DNA from: an uncultured Bacteroides sp.
GTDB lineage: Bacteria > Bacteroidota > Bacteroidia > Bacteroidales > Bacteroidaceae
Reading direction: 5' to 3'
Assembly: GCA_944321465.1 (NCBI GenBank)
Contig: CALULL010000010.1
Span: forward strand, 1 to 64,000
DNA: 64,000 nt
Every line of letters starts with the position of its first letter. Positions within the stretch are counted from its first letter, which is position 1. The notes under the pieces were generated by a model. It was not told the origin of the DNA and searched no databases. It saw nothing but the letters and a program-made list of their open reading frames with translations. Positions 16,699 to 24,349 of the stretch are shown here, piece by piece. The translations under genes and the position numbers were made by a program.

Positions 16699-17499
16699 AT
16701 GCATACACGCAAGGAACAAATGGAAGCCTTCGGGCGATTTCTGGACGTTCTCGACGAACTGCGCGAGAAGTGTCCGTGGGACAGAAAGCAGACCAACGAG
16801 AGCCTGCGACCCAATACGATAGAGGAGACGTACGAACTGTGTGACGCACTGATGCGCGACGACAAGGCGGACATCTGCAAGGAACTGGGCGACGTGCTGC
16901 TGCATGTGGCGTTCTATGCCAAGATAGCCAGCGAAACGGGCGACTTCGATATGAAGGACGTGTGCGACCGCCTGTGTGAGAAGCTCATCTATCGCCACCC
17001 GCACGTGTTTGGCGACGCTACCGCCGAGACTGCCGGGCAGGTGGTGGAGAACTGGGAGCGCTTGAAACTGAAGGAGAAGGGAGGCAATAAGACGGTGTTG
17101 AGCGGAGTGCCCGCCGCGCTGCCCTCGCTCATCAAAGCATACCGCATACAGGACAAGGCGCGTGCCGTGGGCTTCGACTGGGAGGAGCGTGAGCAGGTGT
17201 GGGACAAGGTGAAGGAGGAGATTGCCGAGTTTCAGGCCGAAGTGGCCCATCTGGACAAGGACAAGGCCGAGGCCGAGCTGGGCGATGTGCTCTTCAGCCT
17301 CATCAATGCTGCCCGCCTGTACAAGCTGAACCCCGACAACGCGCTGGAGCGTACCAATCAGAAGTTTATCCGGCGCTTTGGTTATGTAGAGGAACACAGC
17401 ATCCGCCAAGGGCGCGACTTGCGTGACATGACGCTGGCCGAAATGGACGAACTGTGGAACGAGGCCAAGGAGCGGGAGAAGGCCGAGGGGCAGGAGTGA
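16699..17499 (+). CDS. mazG: Nucleoside triphosphate pyrophosphohydrolase MazG
   Basis: A 266-residue protein with two MazG domains in tandem. The first (about 10-120) shows the EExxE motif in IEETYEL and ELGDVLLHV; the second (about 150-245) has VKEEIAEFQAE and AEAELGDVLFSLINAARLYK. It hydrolyses (d)NTPs to the monophosphate and pyrophosphate, acting as house-cleaning enzyme and modulator of nucleotide alarm signals. The start at 16699 follows AAGGAGA and leaves a full-length family match. It is a single gene; the 161-bp spacer after it shows no clear terminator. Confidence 0.93.
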   Translation: MHTRKEQMEAFGRFLDVLDELREKCPWDRKQTNESLRPNTIEETYELCDALMRDDKADICKELGDVLLHVAFYAKIASETGDFDMKDVCDRLCEKLIYRHPHVFGDATAETAGQVVENWERLKLKEKGGNKTVLSGVPAALPSLIKAYRIQDKARAVGFDWEEREQVWDKVKEEIAEFQAEVAHLDKDKAEAELGDVLFSLINAARLYKLNPDNALERTNQKFIRRFGYVEEHSIRQGRDLRDMTLAEMDELWNEAKEREKAEGQE

Positions 17500-17660
17500 G
17501 TCTGGCCCTCGGGTGGTGACAAACGGCGCAGGCCGCTTTTCCGCTCATGGCATCCGGGCTGGAAGATGGGGCGATGGAGTGTCTCTTTTCCCGGTGGTCC
17601 GGTGCGTGGCGCGGAAGGGTGGCCTGCGTTGTACGTGTTCCCTTTGCTGGCGTGCGGGGG

Positions 17661-18149
17661 CTACTTCTTGCTGCCGGGGTGCTGGTCGATGGTCTTGTCG
17701 TTGTTGCGCAGCTCTTTCAGCAGTTGGCGGCGGAAGCGCATCTCGGCGCGGTGGACAAGGTAGATTTTTTTGCAGGGAAGTATCTTCTTGAATTTCTCAA
17801 AGTAGGTTTTCTCCAGCTGGCTGGAGGCTATGCGGGCATCGTAGAACCCTTCGAGCAACTGCTCGTAGTCGGCCTCGGTGCTGGCCTTGTCGCGCCCCTT
17901 CCGTAGCAGGCCGGCGGCCTGTTCGGTGAGGCGTTTCTTCTGGTCTTGCAGTTCGAAGTAGATGGGGAAGAAACGGGCGGCCTCCTCCTCGGTTAGCTTG
18001 GCTTTCAGAGTGATGAAGGCTTGTTGCTTGGCCCTGAACTCTTCGGGCGTGAGCCGTTGGTGGTGATGGTTGTCCGAAGCCTGTGCGTGCAGGAAACAGC
18101 AGTACAGGAAGAGAGGCAGTAGTAGTGTGATGAGTCGTTTCGTTGTCAT
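17661..18149 (-). CDS. Exported Spy/CpxP-like helical protein
   Basis: A 162-residue protein with a signal peptide (about 1-23, ending HAQA). The mature part is mostly charged helix (LTEEEAARFFPIYFELQDQK, then ...LEKTYFEKFKKILPCKKIYLVH). An N-terminal His cluster (DNHHHQ) might bind metal. The LTPEEFRAKQQAFI stretch resembles periplasmic Spy/CpxP-type chaperone or stress-sensor proteins; similarity by eye, moderate confidence. It follows the sigma factor and its membrane partner in one direction (41-bp gap), suggesting it is an output or sensor of that system. Confidence 0.6.
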   Translation of the reverse strand: MTTKRLITLLLPLFLYCCFLHAQASDNHHHQRLTPEEFRAKQQAFITLKAKLTEEEAARFFPIYFELQDQKKRLTEQAAGLLRKGRDKASTEADYEQLLEGFYDARIASSQLEKTYFEKFKKILPCKKIYLVHRAEMRFRRQLLKELRNNDKTIDQHPGSKK

Positions 18150-18190
18150 GGCGTGTGATGTTTTTAGGGTCGGGGTATGTGAGGGTGTCG

Positions 18191-18553
18191 TCAGGGTTGC
18201 TGTCCGGCATCGGCATCGGTCAGGTAGACGTAGAACGAGTAGTCGTCCAGCAGGGATTCGTCGATTGCGGCATCAAGGTATTCGTCGGCCATCAGCTCGG
18301 CATCGGCTTCGCTTATGCTGTTGTCGTCCCGCCCTATGCGGATGATGAAGGCTGCTGCGGCGAAGACTGCGGCCATATAGACCCAAGGCTTGATTTTGTC
18401 CCACAACGTTGGCTCCTTGAAGCGCGTGGTCGTCCTGTCCTTCTCGGGCAATTGCTCTATGAGTCTTTCGCTGAAGTTCTCAAAGTAACCTTCGGGCACC
18501 CGGAAGGGATTTTCGGTTCCCACTTTTCTCAGTAAGCTGTTTTCTTCTTTCAT
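18191..18553 (-). CDS. Single-pass membrane protein, probable anti-sigma partner
   Basis: A 120-residue protein with a cytoplasmic N-terminal half containing NPFRVPEGYFENFSERLIEQ (about 15-34), one membrane segment (about 57-76) and an acidic periplasmic tail. The NPFxVPEGYFENF pattern recurs in small membrane proteins encoded after ECF sigma genes in this phylum. It starts 52 bp after the sigma gene. No zinc-binding anti-sigma motif is present, so its role as anti-sigma factor is inferred from position and topology. Confidence 0.6.
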   Translation of the reverse strand: MKEENSLLRKVGTENPFRVPEGYFENFSERLIEQLPEKDRTTTRFKEPTLWDKIKPWVYMAAVFAAAAFIIRIGRDDNSISEADAELMADEYLDAAIDESLLDDYSFYVYLTDADAGQQP

Positions 18554-18605
18554 TGGCTTTTCTCCTCCTTTCTGTTTTGGTTAGACGTTGTGGGCTGGCA
18601 AAGGT

Positions 18606-19154
18606 TTAAGAGTCGTCGCGCAAAAGTTTTTCTATCTTCTTTACGGCATGGTGGTAGGAGGCCTTGAGGGCACCTACCGATGTGCCGAATACTTCGGACA
18701 TTTCCTCGTACTTCATTTCTTGGTAGTATTTCAGGTTGAACACCATGCGTTGCTTCTCGGGCAGGGTGAGCAGGGCACGTTGCAGGGCCTTCTGGGCTTT
18801 GTCTCCCGAGAAGTAGGGGTCGCTCTCCAGACGTTGCAGGACGGCGGCCTCGGGGTCGTCGAGCGAGACGGTGGCGCGGCGTTTGTTGAGGAACGACAGG
18901 CATTCGTTGAGGGCTATGCGGTAGAGCCATGTGGAGATTTTGGCTTCTGCCCGGAAGTAGTCTATGTTGGCCCAAGCCTTGAGGAAGGTGTTTTGCAGCA
19001 AGTCGTTGGCATCTTCGTGGGACAGCACCATGCGGCGTATTTGCCAATAGAGCTGTTCGCTGTATTGGTCCACTATCAAAGTGAAGGCTTTCTTCTGCGT
19101 ACTTGGGTCTTGCAGCAGGGCCAGCACTTCGCGTTCGTTGTAAGAGGGGTTCAT
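18606..19154 (-). CDS. ECF-type RNA polymerase sigma factor
   Basis: A 182-residue protein with region 2 (about 24-95: EDANDLLQNTFLKAWANID, then STWLYRIALNECLSFLNKRR) and region 4 (about 120-175: LPEKQRMVFNLKYYQEMKYE, with helix-turn-helix EMSEVFGTSVGALKASYHHA). It directs RNA polymerase to a specific regulon, probably in response to an envelope signal passed by the downstream membrane protein. It lies 25 bp after the miniature sorting-domain protein and may share its promoter. Confidence 0.93.
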   Translation of the reverse strand: MNPSYNEREVLALLQDPSTQKKAFTLIVDQYSEQLYWQIRRMVLSHEDANDLLQNTFLKAWANIDYFRAEAKISTWLYRIALNECLSFLNKRRATVSLDDPEAAVLQRLESDPYFSGDKAQKALQRALLTLPEKQRMVFNLKYYQEMKYEEMSEVFGTSVGALKASYHHAVKKIEKLLRDDS

Positions 19155-19179
19155 GGTGGAGGACTTGATGGTGGCGGGG

Positions 19180-19500
19180 TTACTTGATGACGATTTTGCG
19201 CACGACGTTCTCCAGTTTCAGTATGTAGTAACCCTTGGGCAGGTCGAGAGAGAGGGTTTCGTCGGTTTTTCTGATGGTGATGGTGGCTACCCTCACTCCT
19301 AGTATGTCGTATATCTCGAGCACGGATCCGGGCACAGCATTCCGCACCTGCACCTGGTCGCCTTTGACCGATAGCGACGTGGCAGGCTTCGGCATTTGTT
19401 CTTGCTTCGTGGCTTCCTGTTTCGGTGCATTTTGTCCCCATGCAGGGGGGAAGGTCGAAAAAGTCAGCAGGAGCGTGAAATAAACAAGTAACTTTTTCAT
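19180..19500 (-). CDS. Mini exported protein resembling a type IX sorting domain
   Basis: A 106-residue protein with signal peptide (about 1-22, ending WGQ), a short Lys/Gln-rich linker and a domain of about 60 residues: VPGSVLEIYDILGVRVATIT, then LSLDLPKGYYILKLENVVRK-IVIK. This pattern (LEIYDxxGxxV... LPxGxYILK... K) matches the C-terminal Por-type sorting domain normally attached to large type IX cargo, here with no cargo. It could be a free-standing Ig-like protein, a decoy, or a remnant. It is the first gene of the run leading into the ECF sigma factor. Confidence 0.65.
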   Translation of the reverse strand: MKKLLVYFTLLLTFSTFPPAWGQNAPKQEATKQEQMPKPATSLSVKGDQVQVRNAVPGSVLEIYDILGVRVATITIRKTDETLSLDLPKGYYILKLENVVRKIVIK

Positions 19501-19527
19501 CGTTGGAGGGTTTCTCTTTCAATTGGG

Positions 19528-19535
19528 CAAAGATA
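19528..19535 (-). promoter_or_regulatory. -7 box for the sigma-factor cluster
   Basis: Minus-strand TATCTTTG, 27 bp upstream of the mini sorting-domain gene, giving a short leader. Confidence 0.5.
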
Positions 19536-19591
19536 CGGCATTCCGGGGGATAAAGCAACAGTAGGATTGCGAAAATGGAGGGAGCGCAGGT

Positions 19592-20515
19592 TCAGTCTTT
19601 TCCTATTGCAATGCATTGCAGCTCGTTGGCCAGGCGGGTGGCGGGGAAGATGTTGCGTGCTTCGTCCAAAAGCAGGGTCTCGTCGTCGTAGCGGGCCGAG
19701 TAGTGGCCGATGAGGAGCTGCTTGACGTGGGCCTTGCGGGCAAGGTCGGCCGCTTGGGCGGCCGTGGTGTGGAAAGTGTGTCGGGCCAACGGGGCGTCGG
19801 GGTTGGCAAAGGTTGCTTCGTGGAACAGCAGATCTACGCCTTCTACTTGGTTGGCAACGGAGTGCAGGGGCAGGGTGTCCGAGCAGTAGGCATAGCGGCG
19901 TGGAGGGGCAGCAGGCAGGGTTAATCGGTCGTTGGGTATGCGTTCGCCCTCAGGTGTCTGGTAGTCGGCACCGTTCTTAATGCGGTTCAGTTCGTAAAGT
20001 GGGATGCTGTAGAAGTCTATCATATCGCGGACGATGTGGCGCAGACCGGGTTTCTCGGCGAAAAGGAAACCACAGCAGGGAATGCGGTGGCGCAAGGGGA
20101 TGGTGGTTACTGTCAGCGAACGGTCGTCGTAGATGAGTGTTGGCCGACGGTCGTCGAATTCGTGGAAGCAAATCCTGTAGGGTTGTTGCTGGCAAAAGAA
20201 GTCGAGTGTGGGGGCGAGCAGGGCCTCTGTCCCTTGTGGGGCGTGGATGTGTAGTTCGGCTGTGCGCCCCAACAGACCCAATGTGGAGATCAGTCCTGGC
20301 AGTCCGAAACAGTGGTCTCCGTGCAGGTGAGAGATGAATATGTGGTGCAGGCGCGAGAACTTGAGGCGTGCCTTTCGGAATTGCATTTGGGTTCCTTCGC
20401 CGCAATCTATCATAAAGAGTTTGTCGCGCACGTTGAGCACTTGTGACGTGGGAAAATGGCGGGAAGTGGGCAGGGCAGAGCCGCATCCCAGGATGTGTAG
20501 GTCAAACTTTTCCAT
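19592..20515 (-). CDS. rnz: Ribonuclease Z
   Basis: A 307-residue metallo-beta-lactamase-fold endonuclease that removes the 3' trailer of tRNA precursors. The zinc motif HLHGDH is at residues 63-68 (HLHGDHCFGLPG). Other hallmarks are DCGEGTQMQFR (37-47), YCSDT, HEATF and IGHYSARY toward the C-terminus, where metal and substrate ligands lie. MEKFDLHILG is the natural start; longer forms would run into the rpsA terminator. It reads away from rpsA in the same direction, 219 bp after the rpsA stop. Confidence 0.95.
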   Translation of the reverse strand: MEKFDLHILGCGSALPTSRHFPTSQVLNVRDKLFMIDCGEGTQMQFRKARLKFSRLHHIFISHLHGDHCFGLPGLISTLGLLGRTAELHIHAPQGTEALLAPTLDFFCQQQPYRICFHEFDDRRPTLIYDDRSLTVTTIPLRHRIPCCGFLFAEKPGLRHIVRDMIDFYSIPLYELNRIKNGADYQTPEGERIPNDRLTLPAAPPRRYAYCSDTLPLHSVANQVEGVDLLFHEATFANPDAPLARHTFHTTAAQAADLARKAHVKQLLIGHYSARYDDETLLLDEARNIFPATRLANELQCIAIGKD

Positions 20516-20660
20516 ATGTGGGTGTGGATTGGCTGGTGAGAAGTCGTGGTTATCAGGTATGGAGGAGATGGGCAGAAACGAACCGGGTGGCTGGCAGTCC
20601 GATGGCAGGTGAAGGTACGGAGGCGGTGCCAGGCCGGTCTTGTCCGCTGTCGGGCTTTGG

Positions 20661-20709
20661 CTAAAGAAAAGAGCCTGTGCGTTGCTCCTTGGGGCACACA
20701 CAGGCTCTT
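20661..20709 (-). terminator. Terminator of rpsA
   Basis: An 11-bp perfect stem AAGAGCCTGTG (20669-20679) with CACAGGCTCTT (20699-20709). On the minus strand it is followed by TTTTCTTTAG. It lies 25 bp after the rpsA stop. Confidence 0.85.
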
Positions 20710-20733
20710 GTATCTTTCGGTCAGTTGAAGAAC

Positions 20734-22524
20734 TTATTTCTTTCCTTCTGCTTCCAGTTGCTCTTTCAGAGCGGCCAAAGCGTCAATGTCGCCCAGCGTG
20801 GTAGAAGCGGCCTGGTTTTGAATAGTGGGAGTCTCTTCCTTCTTGCTATTCTGTTTCTTGGCCTTCTTCTCGGCTCTTTCCTCAGCCTTGGCTGCATCTT
20901 CGAAGATGCGGCTGTGGGAGAGGATAATGCGCTTGGCATCTTTGTTAAACTCGATGACTTTGAACGGGAGCTTTTCTTCGAGCTGAGCCTGCGTTCCGTC
21001 TTCTTTCACCAAGTGCTTGGGAGTGGCAAATCCTTCTACGCCGTAGGGGAGTGCAACTACTGCGCCCTTCTCCAGCATCTCGACGATAGTGCCTTCGTGA
21101 ACAGAGCCAACCGTGAATATGGTCTCGAATACATCCCAGGGGTTCTCTTCCAGTTGCTTGTGTCCGAGGCTCAGACGCCGGTTCTCTTTGTCTATTTCCA
21201 GAACAACCACGTCGATGTCGGCACCGATTTGAGTGAATTCAGAGGGGTGTTTCACTTTCTTTGTCCACGACAGGTCGGAGATGTGTATCAGTCCATCTAC
21301 ACCCTCTTCGATTTCTACGAATACGCCGAAGTTGGTGAAGTTGCGTACTTTGGCAGTGTGTTTGCTGCCCACAGGGTATCTTTCTTCGATTGTTTCCCAA
21401 GGATCGGGTTTCAGTTGCTTGATGCCAAGGGACATCTTGCGATCTTCGCGGTCGAGTGTCAGTATGACGGCCTCTACTTCGTCGCCGACTTTCAGGAAGT
21501 CCTGAGCGGAGCGCAGGTGTTGCGACCACGACATTTCTGAAACGTGGATAAGTCCTTCTACTCCCGGAGCGATTTCTACGAACGCGCCGTAGTCGGCCAT
21601 TACAACGACTTTGCCTTTCACGTGGTCGCCTACCTTCAGGTTCGGGTCGAGAGCGTCCCAAGGATGCGGGGTGAGTTGCTTCAGGCCGAGGGCGATGCGC
21701 TTCTTCTCGTCGTCGAAGTCCAGAATGACCACGTTCAGTTTCTGGTCCAGTTCGACTACCTCGTGCGGGTCGCTTACGCGTCCCCACGACAGGTCTGTGA
21801 TGTGTATCAGACCGTCTACGCCGCCCAAGTCAATGAATACGCCATAGGAAGTGATATTCTTAACAGTTCCTTCAAGAACTTGTCCTTTCTCAAGTTTGCT
21901 GATGATTTCTTTCTTCTGTTGTTCCAGTTCGGCTTCGATGAGTGCTTTGTGGGAAACTACTACGTTTCTGAACTCTTGGTTAATCTTTACAACCTTAAAT
22001 TCCATTGTCTTTCCGACGAATACGTCGTAGTCGCGAATGGGTTTCACGTCAATCTGCGAACCCGGCAGGAATGCTTCGATGCCGAATACGTCTACAATCA
22101 TACCGCCCTTCGTGCGGCACTTGATGTAGCCCTTGATTACCTCGTCGTTCTCCAAGGCTGCGTTGATGCGGTCCCAAGAACGAGTAGCGCGTGCTTTGCG
22201 GTGTGACAGAACCAACTGTCCTTTTTTGTCCTCTTGGTTCTCGATGTACACTTCTACAGTGTCACCCACTTTCAGGTCGGGGTTGTAGCGGAATTCGCTC
22301 ATGGGGATGATGCCGTCCGACTTGTAACCGATATTCACAACTACTTCGCGCTTGTTCATTGCGATTACGGTTCCATCAACGACCTCACGGTCGCTGACCT
22401 TGTTCAGCGTACTGTCGTACGCCTTCTCTTGCTCCTCGTGGCTTGAAGCCGTTGTCGATTCGCCGTTTTCATAAGCGTCCCAGTTAAAGTCTTCCAGGGG
22501 CTTTACGTTCTTAAAATCTTCCAT
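20734..22524 (-). CDS. rpsA: 30S ribosomal protein S1
   Basis: A 596-residue protein with six S1 RNA-binding repeats after an acidic N-terminal segment. Clear repeats are GVFIDLGGVDGLIHITDLSW, GAFVEIAPGVEGLIHVSEMS and GVFVEIEEGVDGLIHISDLS; the first two and last are more diverged, as in other S1 proteins. A Lys/Glu-rich tail ends LEAEGKK. It binds mRNA and helps initiate translation, important in a phylum that rarely uses Shine-Dalgarno pairing. Monocistronic, with its own promoter and terminator. Confidence 0.97.
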   Translation of the reverse strand: MEDFKNVKPLEDFNWDAYENGESTTASSHEEQEKAYDSTLNKVSDREVVDGTVIAMNKREVVVNIGYKSDGIIPMSEFRYNPDLKVGDTVEVYIENQEDKKGQLVLSHRKARATRSWDRINAALENDEVIKGYIKCRTKGGMIVDVFGIEAFLPGSQIDVKPIRDYDVFVGKTMEFKVVKINQEFRNVVVSHKALIEAELEQQKKEIISKLEKGQVLEGTVKNITSYGVFIDLGGVDGLIHITDLSWGRVSDPHEVVELDQKLNVVILDFDDEKKRIALGLKQLTPHPWDALDPNLKVGDHVKGKVVVMADYGAFVEIAPGVEGLIHVSEMSWSQHLRSAQDFLKVGDEVEAVILTLDREDRKMSLGIKQLKPDPWETIEERYPVGSKHTAKVRNFTNFGVFVEIEEGVDGLIHISDLSWTKKVKHPSEFTQIGADIDVVVLEIDKENRRLSLGHKQLEENPWDVFETIFTVGSVHEGTIVEMLEKGAVVALPYGVEGFATPKHLVKEDGTQAQLEEKLPFKVIEFNKDAKRIILSHSRIFEDAAKAEERAEKKAKKQNSKKEETPTIQNQAASTTLGDIDALAALKEQLEAEGKK

Positions 22525-22586
22525 GAAATAATATAAATTGTTTGATAGTTAATTGCGTGAGACATTATGTTGACTCAAAATCGCGG

Positions 22587-22620
22587 CAAAGATAGAAGTA
22601 TTTTTCTGAATGACAAAAAA
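22587..22620 (-). promoter_or_regulatory. Promoter of rpsA
   Basis: On the minus strand, -33 TTTTTTG (22620-22614) and -7 TATCTTTG (22594-22587) with 19-bp spacing. The predicted leader is about 55 nt. Confidence 0.7.
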
Positions 22621-22629
22621 CTAGCACAT

Positions 22630-22660
22630 AAAAAGCCTGCGGGGTTTCTCTTCCGCAGGC
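22630..22660 (-). terminator. Terminator of the SIMPL-domain gene
   Basis: Stem GCCTGCGG (22635-22642) with CCGCAGGC (22653-22660); on the minus strand it is followed by TTTTTATG. Confidence 0.8.
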
Positions 22661-22706
22661 ATTAGGCTTGCAGTACGGGGGTATGGGACTCCTGCATTTT
22701 CGGCAG

Positions 22707-23408
22707 TCAGTTTTTCAGATAGTAGTTTATCGTGGTTACCACGCGCACACTCTTTATATAAGGTGTGTTGGCATCGCGGTCGCTGATGGAGAATTGCCCT
22801 TGCGAAGCGTTGCGTATTTTGCCCAGCTTGCTGTCTGAGTCTTTTGCGAATTTCTCGGCTGCGGCCCGTGCGTTCTTTGTGGCTTCTTCTATCATTTGCG
22901 GCTTGATGCTGTTCAGCCCTGTGAATTCGTAGGATACCGAGTAGCGGTAGTCTCCGCCTGTGATGGCGATGCCTTGTTTCATCAGTTCGGCTTGCTCCGA
23001 AATCAATTCTCGTATCTGGTCGACGTTTTTCGATGTCACGGTGATGACCGAAGTAGCGTTATAGCGGTATTTCGCATCTTGCGAAGCATACCGTTCGGCT
23101 TTCATGTCTATGATTTCGGGCGGTGCTATGCTGATTTCCGTGTCGGATACTCCGTTTGCCTTCAGGAAGTCTACTATGGCTTTGTTCTTCTTTTCTATGT
23201 TGGCATATAGCTGAGTCAGGTCGTCGCCGATGTCTTTGAACATCAAGGGCCATACCACCTTGTCTGCCGGGACTTCCATTTCGGCCAGTCCTTTCACTGT
23301 GACTATTCGCTCTTTGTCTTTGAAGTCGTTTATGCCACCCCGTATCATGGTGCCGAGCACAATCAGGCCTATGGCCAGGATGACAGCTTCCAATCTTAAG
23401 TTCTTCAT
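22707..23408 (-). CDS. SIMPL domain (DUF541) exported protein
   Basis: A 233-residue protein with an N-terminal hydrophobic anchor or signal (about 5-23), then a SIMPL/DUF541 domain beginning RIVTVKGLAEMEVPADKVVW and ending VRVVTTINYYLKN. The family forms periplasmic or membrane-attached oligomers linked to envelope stress; its biochemical role is not settled. It follows the zinc metallopeptidase gene by 55 bp in the same direction and ends in a strong terminator, so the two may be one operon. Confidence 0.85.
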   Translation of the reverse strand: MKNLRLEAVILAIGLIVLGTMIRGGINDFKDKERIVTVKGLAEMEVPADKVVWPLMFKDIGDDLTQLYANIEKKNKAIVDFLKANGVSDTEISIAPPEIIDMKAERYASQDAKYRYNATSVITVTSKNVDQIRELISEQAELMKQGIAITGGDYRYSVSYEFTGLNSIKPQMIEEATKNARAAAEKFAKDSDSKLGKIRNASQGQFSISDRDANTPYIKSVRVVTTINYYLKN

Positions 23409-23463
23409 AATCGTTCTTTTTAATGTATATCTTGGTTTGGTGGAATTCGCTTTGTCTTGTGGT

Positions 23464-24144
23464 TTACTCGCGCCGTCCCATGAATATCATAACGTAGTAG
23501 ACAAGCGTAGCCAGCGAGCCTAATGCCACTACTACGTACGTGTAGGCTGCCGCGCGCAATGCGTCTTCGGCTTTTGCGTGGTTGTACGAACTTACGATGC
23601 CGGTTGTTCCCAGCCAGGCCAGAGCGCGTTGGCTGGCGTTGATTTCCACCGGGAGGGTGATGAAGCTGAACAATGTCGTCATGGCAAACAGGATTATGCC
23701 CAGCAGCAAGAGCCCAGGAAAGACGTTCAGCAGCAACACTCCGGCCAGCAGGACCCATGTCATGATATTCGAGGCGAACGACACGACAGGGACCAGTCCG
23801 CTGCGCAACTTTAGCGGGGCATAGGCCCGTGCGTGCTGCACGGCGTGCCCGCATTCGTGGGCGGCCACGGCGGCGGCCATGATGCTGTCGCTGTTGTACA
23901 CGGTCTCGCTCAGGTTTACGGTTTTGTTTACGGGGTTGTAGTGGTCGGTCAGGTGCCCAGGCGTATGGGTTACTGATACGTCGTAGATGCCATTGTCGTG
24001 TAGCATCTTCAGGGCTACGTCCCGTCCCGTCATGCCGCTACCTGTCGGTATGGCCGAGTATTTTTTTGCTTTGTTCTGCAGTCTCGACTGTACCAGCCAG
24101 CTGAGGACTGCTACGCCTATGAATAGAATCCATTGTATTCCCAT
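23464..24144 (-). CDS. Zinc metallopeptidase, membrane-bound (YugP-like)
   Basis: A 226-residue protein with an N-terminal membrane segment, a catalytic HEXXH motif in AAVAAHECGHAVQHA (His about 116 and 120) and three further hydrophobic segments in the C-terminal half. The MTGRDVALKMLHDNGI opening and the SETVYNSDSIMAAAVAAHEC context are typical of the YugP-like putative neutral zinc peptidases. The substrate is unknown, probably membrane proteins. Its own promoter is visible. Confidence 0.88.
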   Translation of the reverse strand: MGIQWILFIGVAVLSWLVQSRLQNKAKKYSAIPTGSGMTGRDVALKMLHDNGIYDVSVTHTPGHLTDHYNPVNKTVNLSETVYNSDSIMAAAVAAHECGHAVQHARAYAPLKLRSGLVPVVSFASNIMTWVLLAGVLLLNVFPGLLLLGIILFAMTTLFSFITLPVEINASQRALAWLGTTGIVSSYNHAKAEDALRAAAYTYVVVALGSLATLVYYVMIFMGRRE

Positions 24145-24184
24145 TTTCTTTCTTGTTTTAGTTTGTTGGTGTGTTATTGCTAAA

Positions 24185-24216
24185 CAAACGTAACAATTCG
24201 TTTGCCAATCTCCAAA
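24185..24216 (-). promoter_or_regulatory. Promoter of the zinc metallopeptidase
   Basis: On the minus strand, -33 TTTG (24216-24213) and -7 TACGTTTG (24192-24185), spacing 20 bp. Confidence 0.6.
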
Positions 24217-24277
24217 AGGCTTGGACGTTTGTCGGCTCTTTTTCTTATCTTTTATAAAGAATTAGCCTCCAGAAACA

Positions 24278-24308
24278 AAGAAGCCGGGCTTCAAGGCCCG
24301 GTTTCTTC
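24278..24308 (-). terminator. Terminator after purA
   Basis: Hairpin built on CCGGGC and GCCCGG, extended by AAGAA / TTCTT with one mismatch on each arm. A- and T-rich flanks would allow it to work in both directions. Confidence 0.65.
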
Positions 24309-24349
24309 TTATTGCTTTGTTCCGGAGGGAGGCCCTCCGTGCGTTTTTG

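Noticed and set aside
17500-17660. A possible further degenerate 22-bp array after mazG (a CCTTTGCTGG string at 17641).
   Set aside because: Only one core-like string is present and no matching core occurs 22 or 44 bp away.
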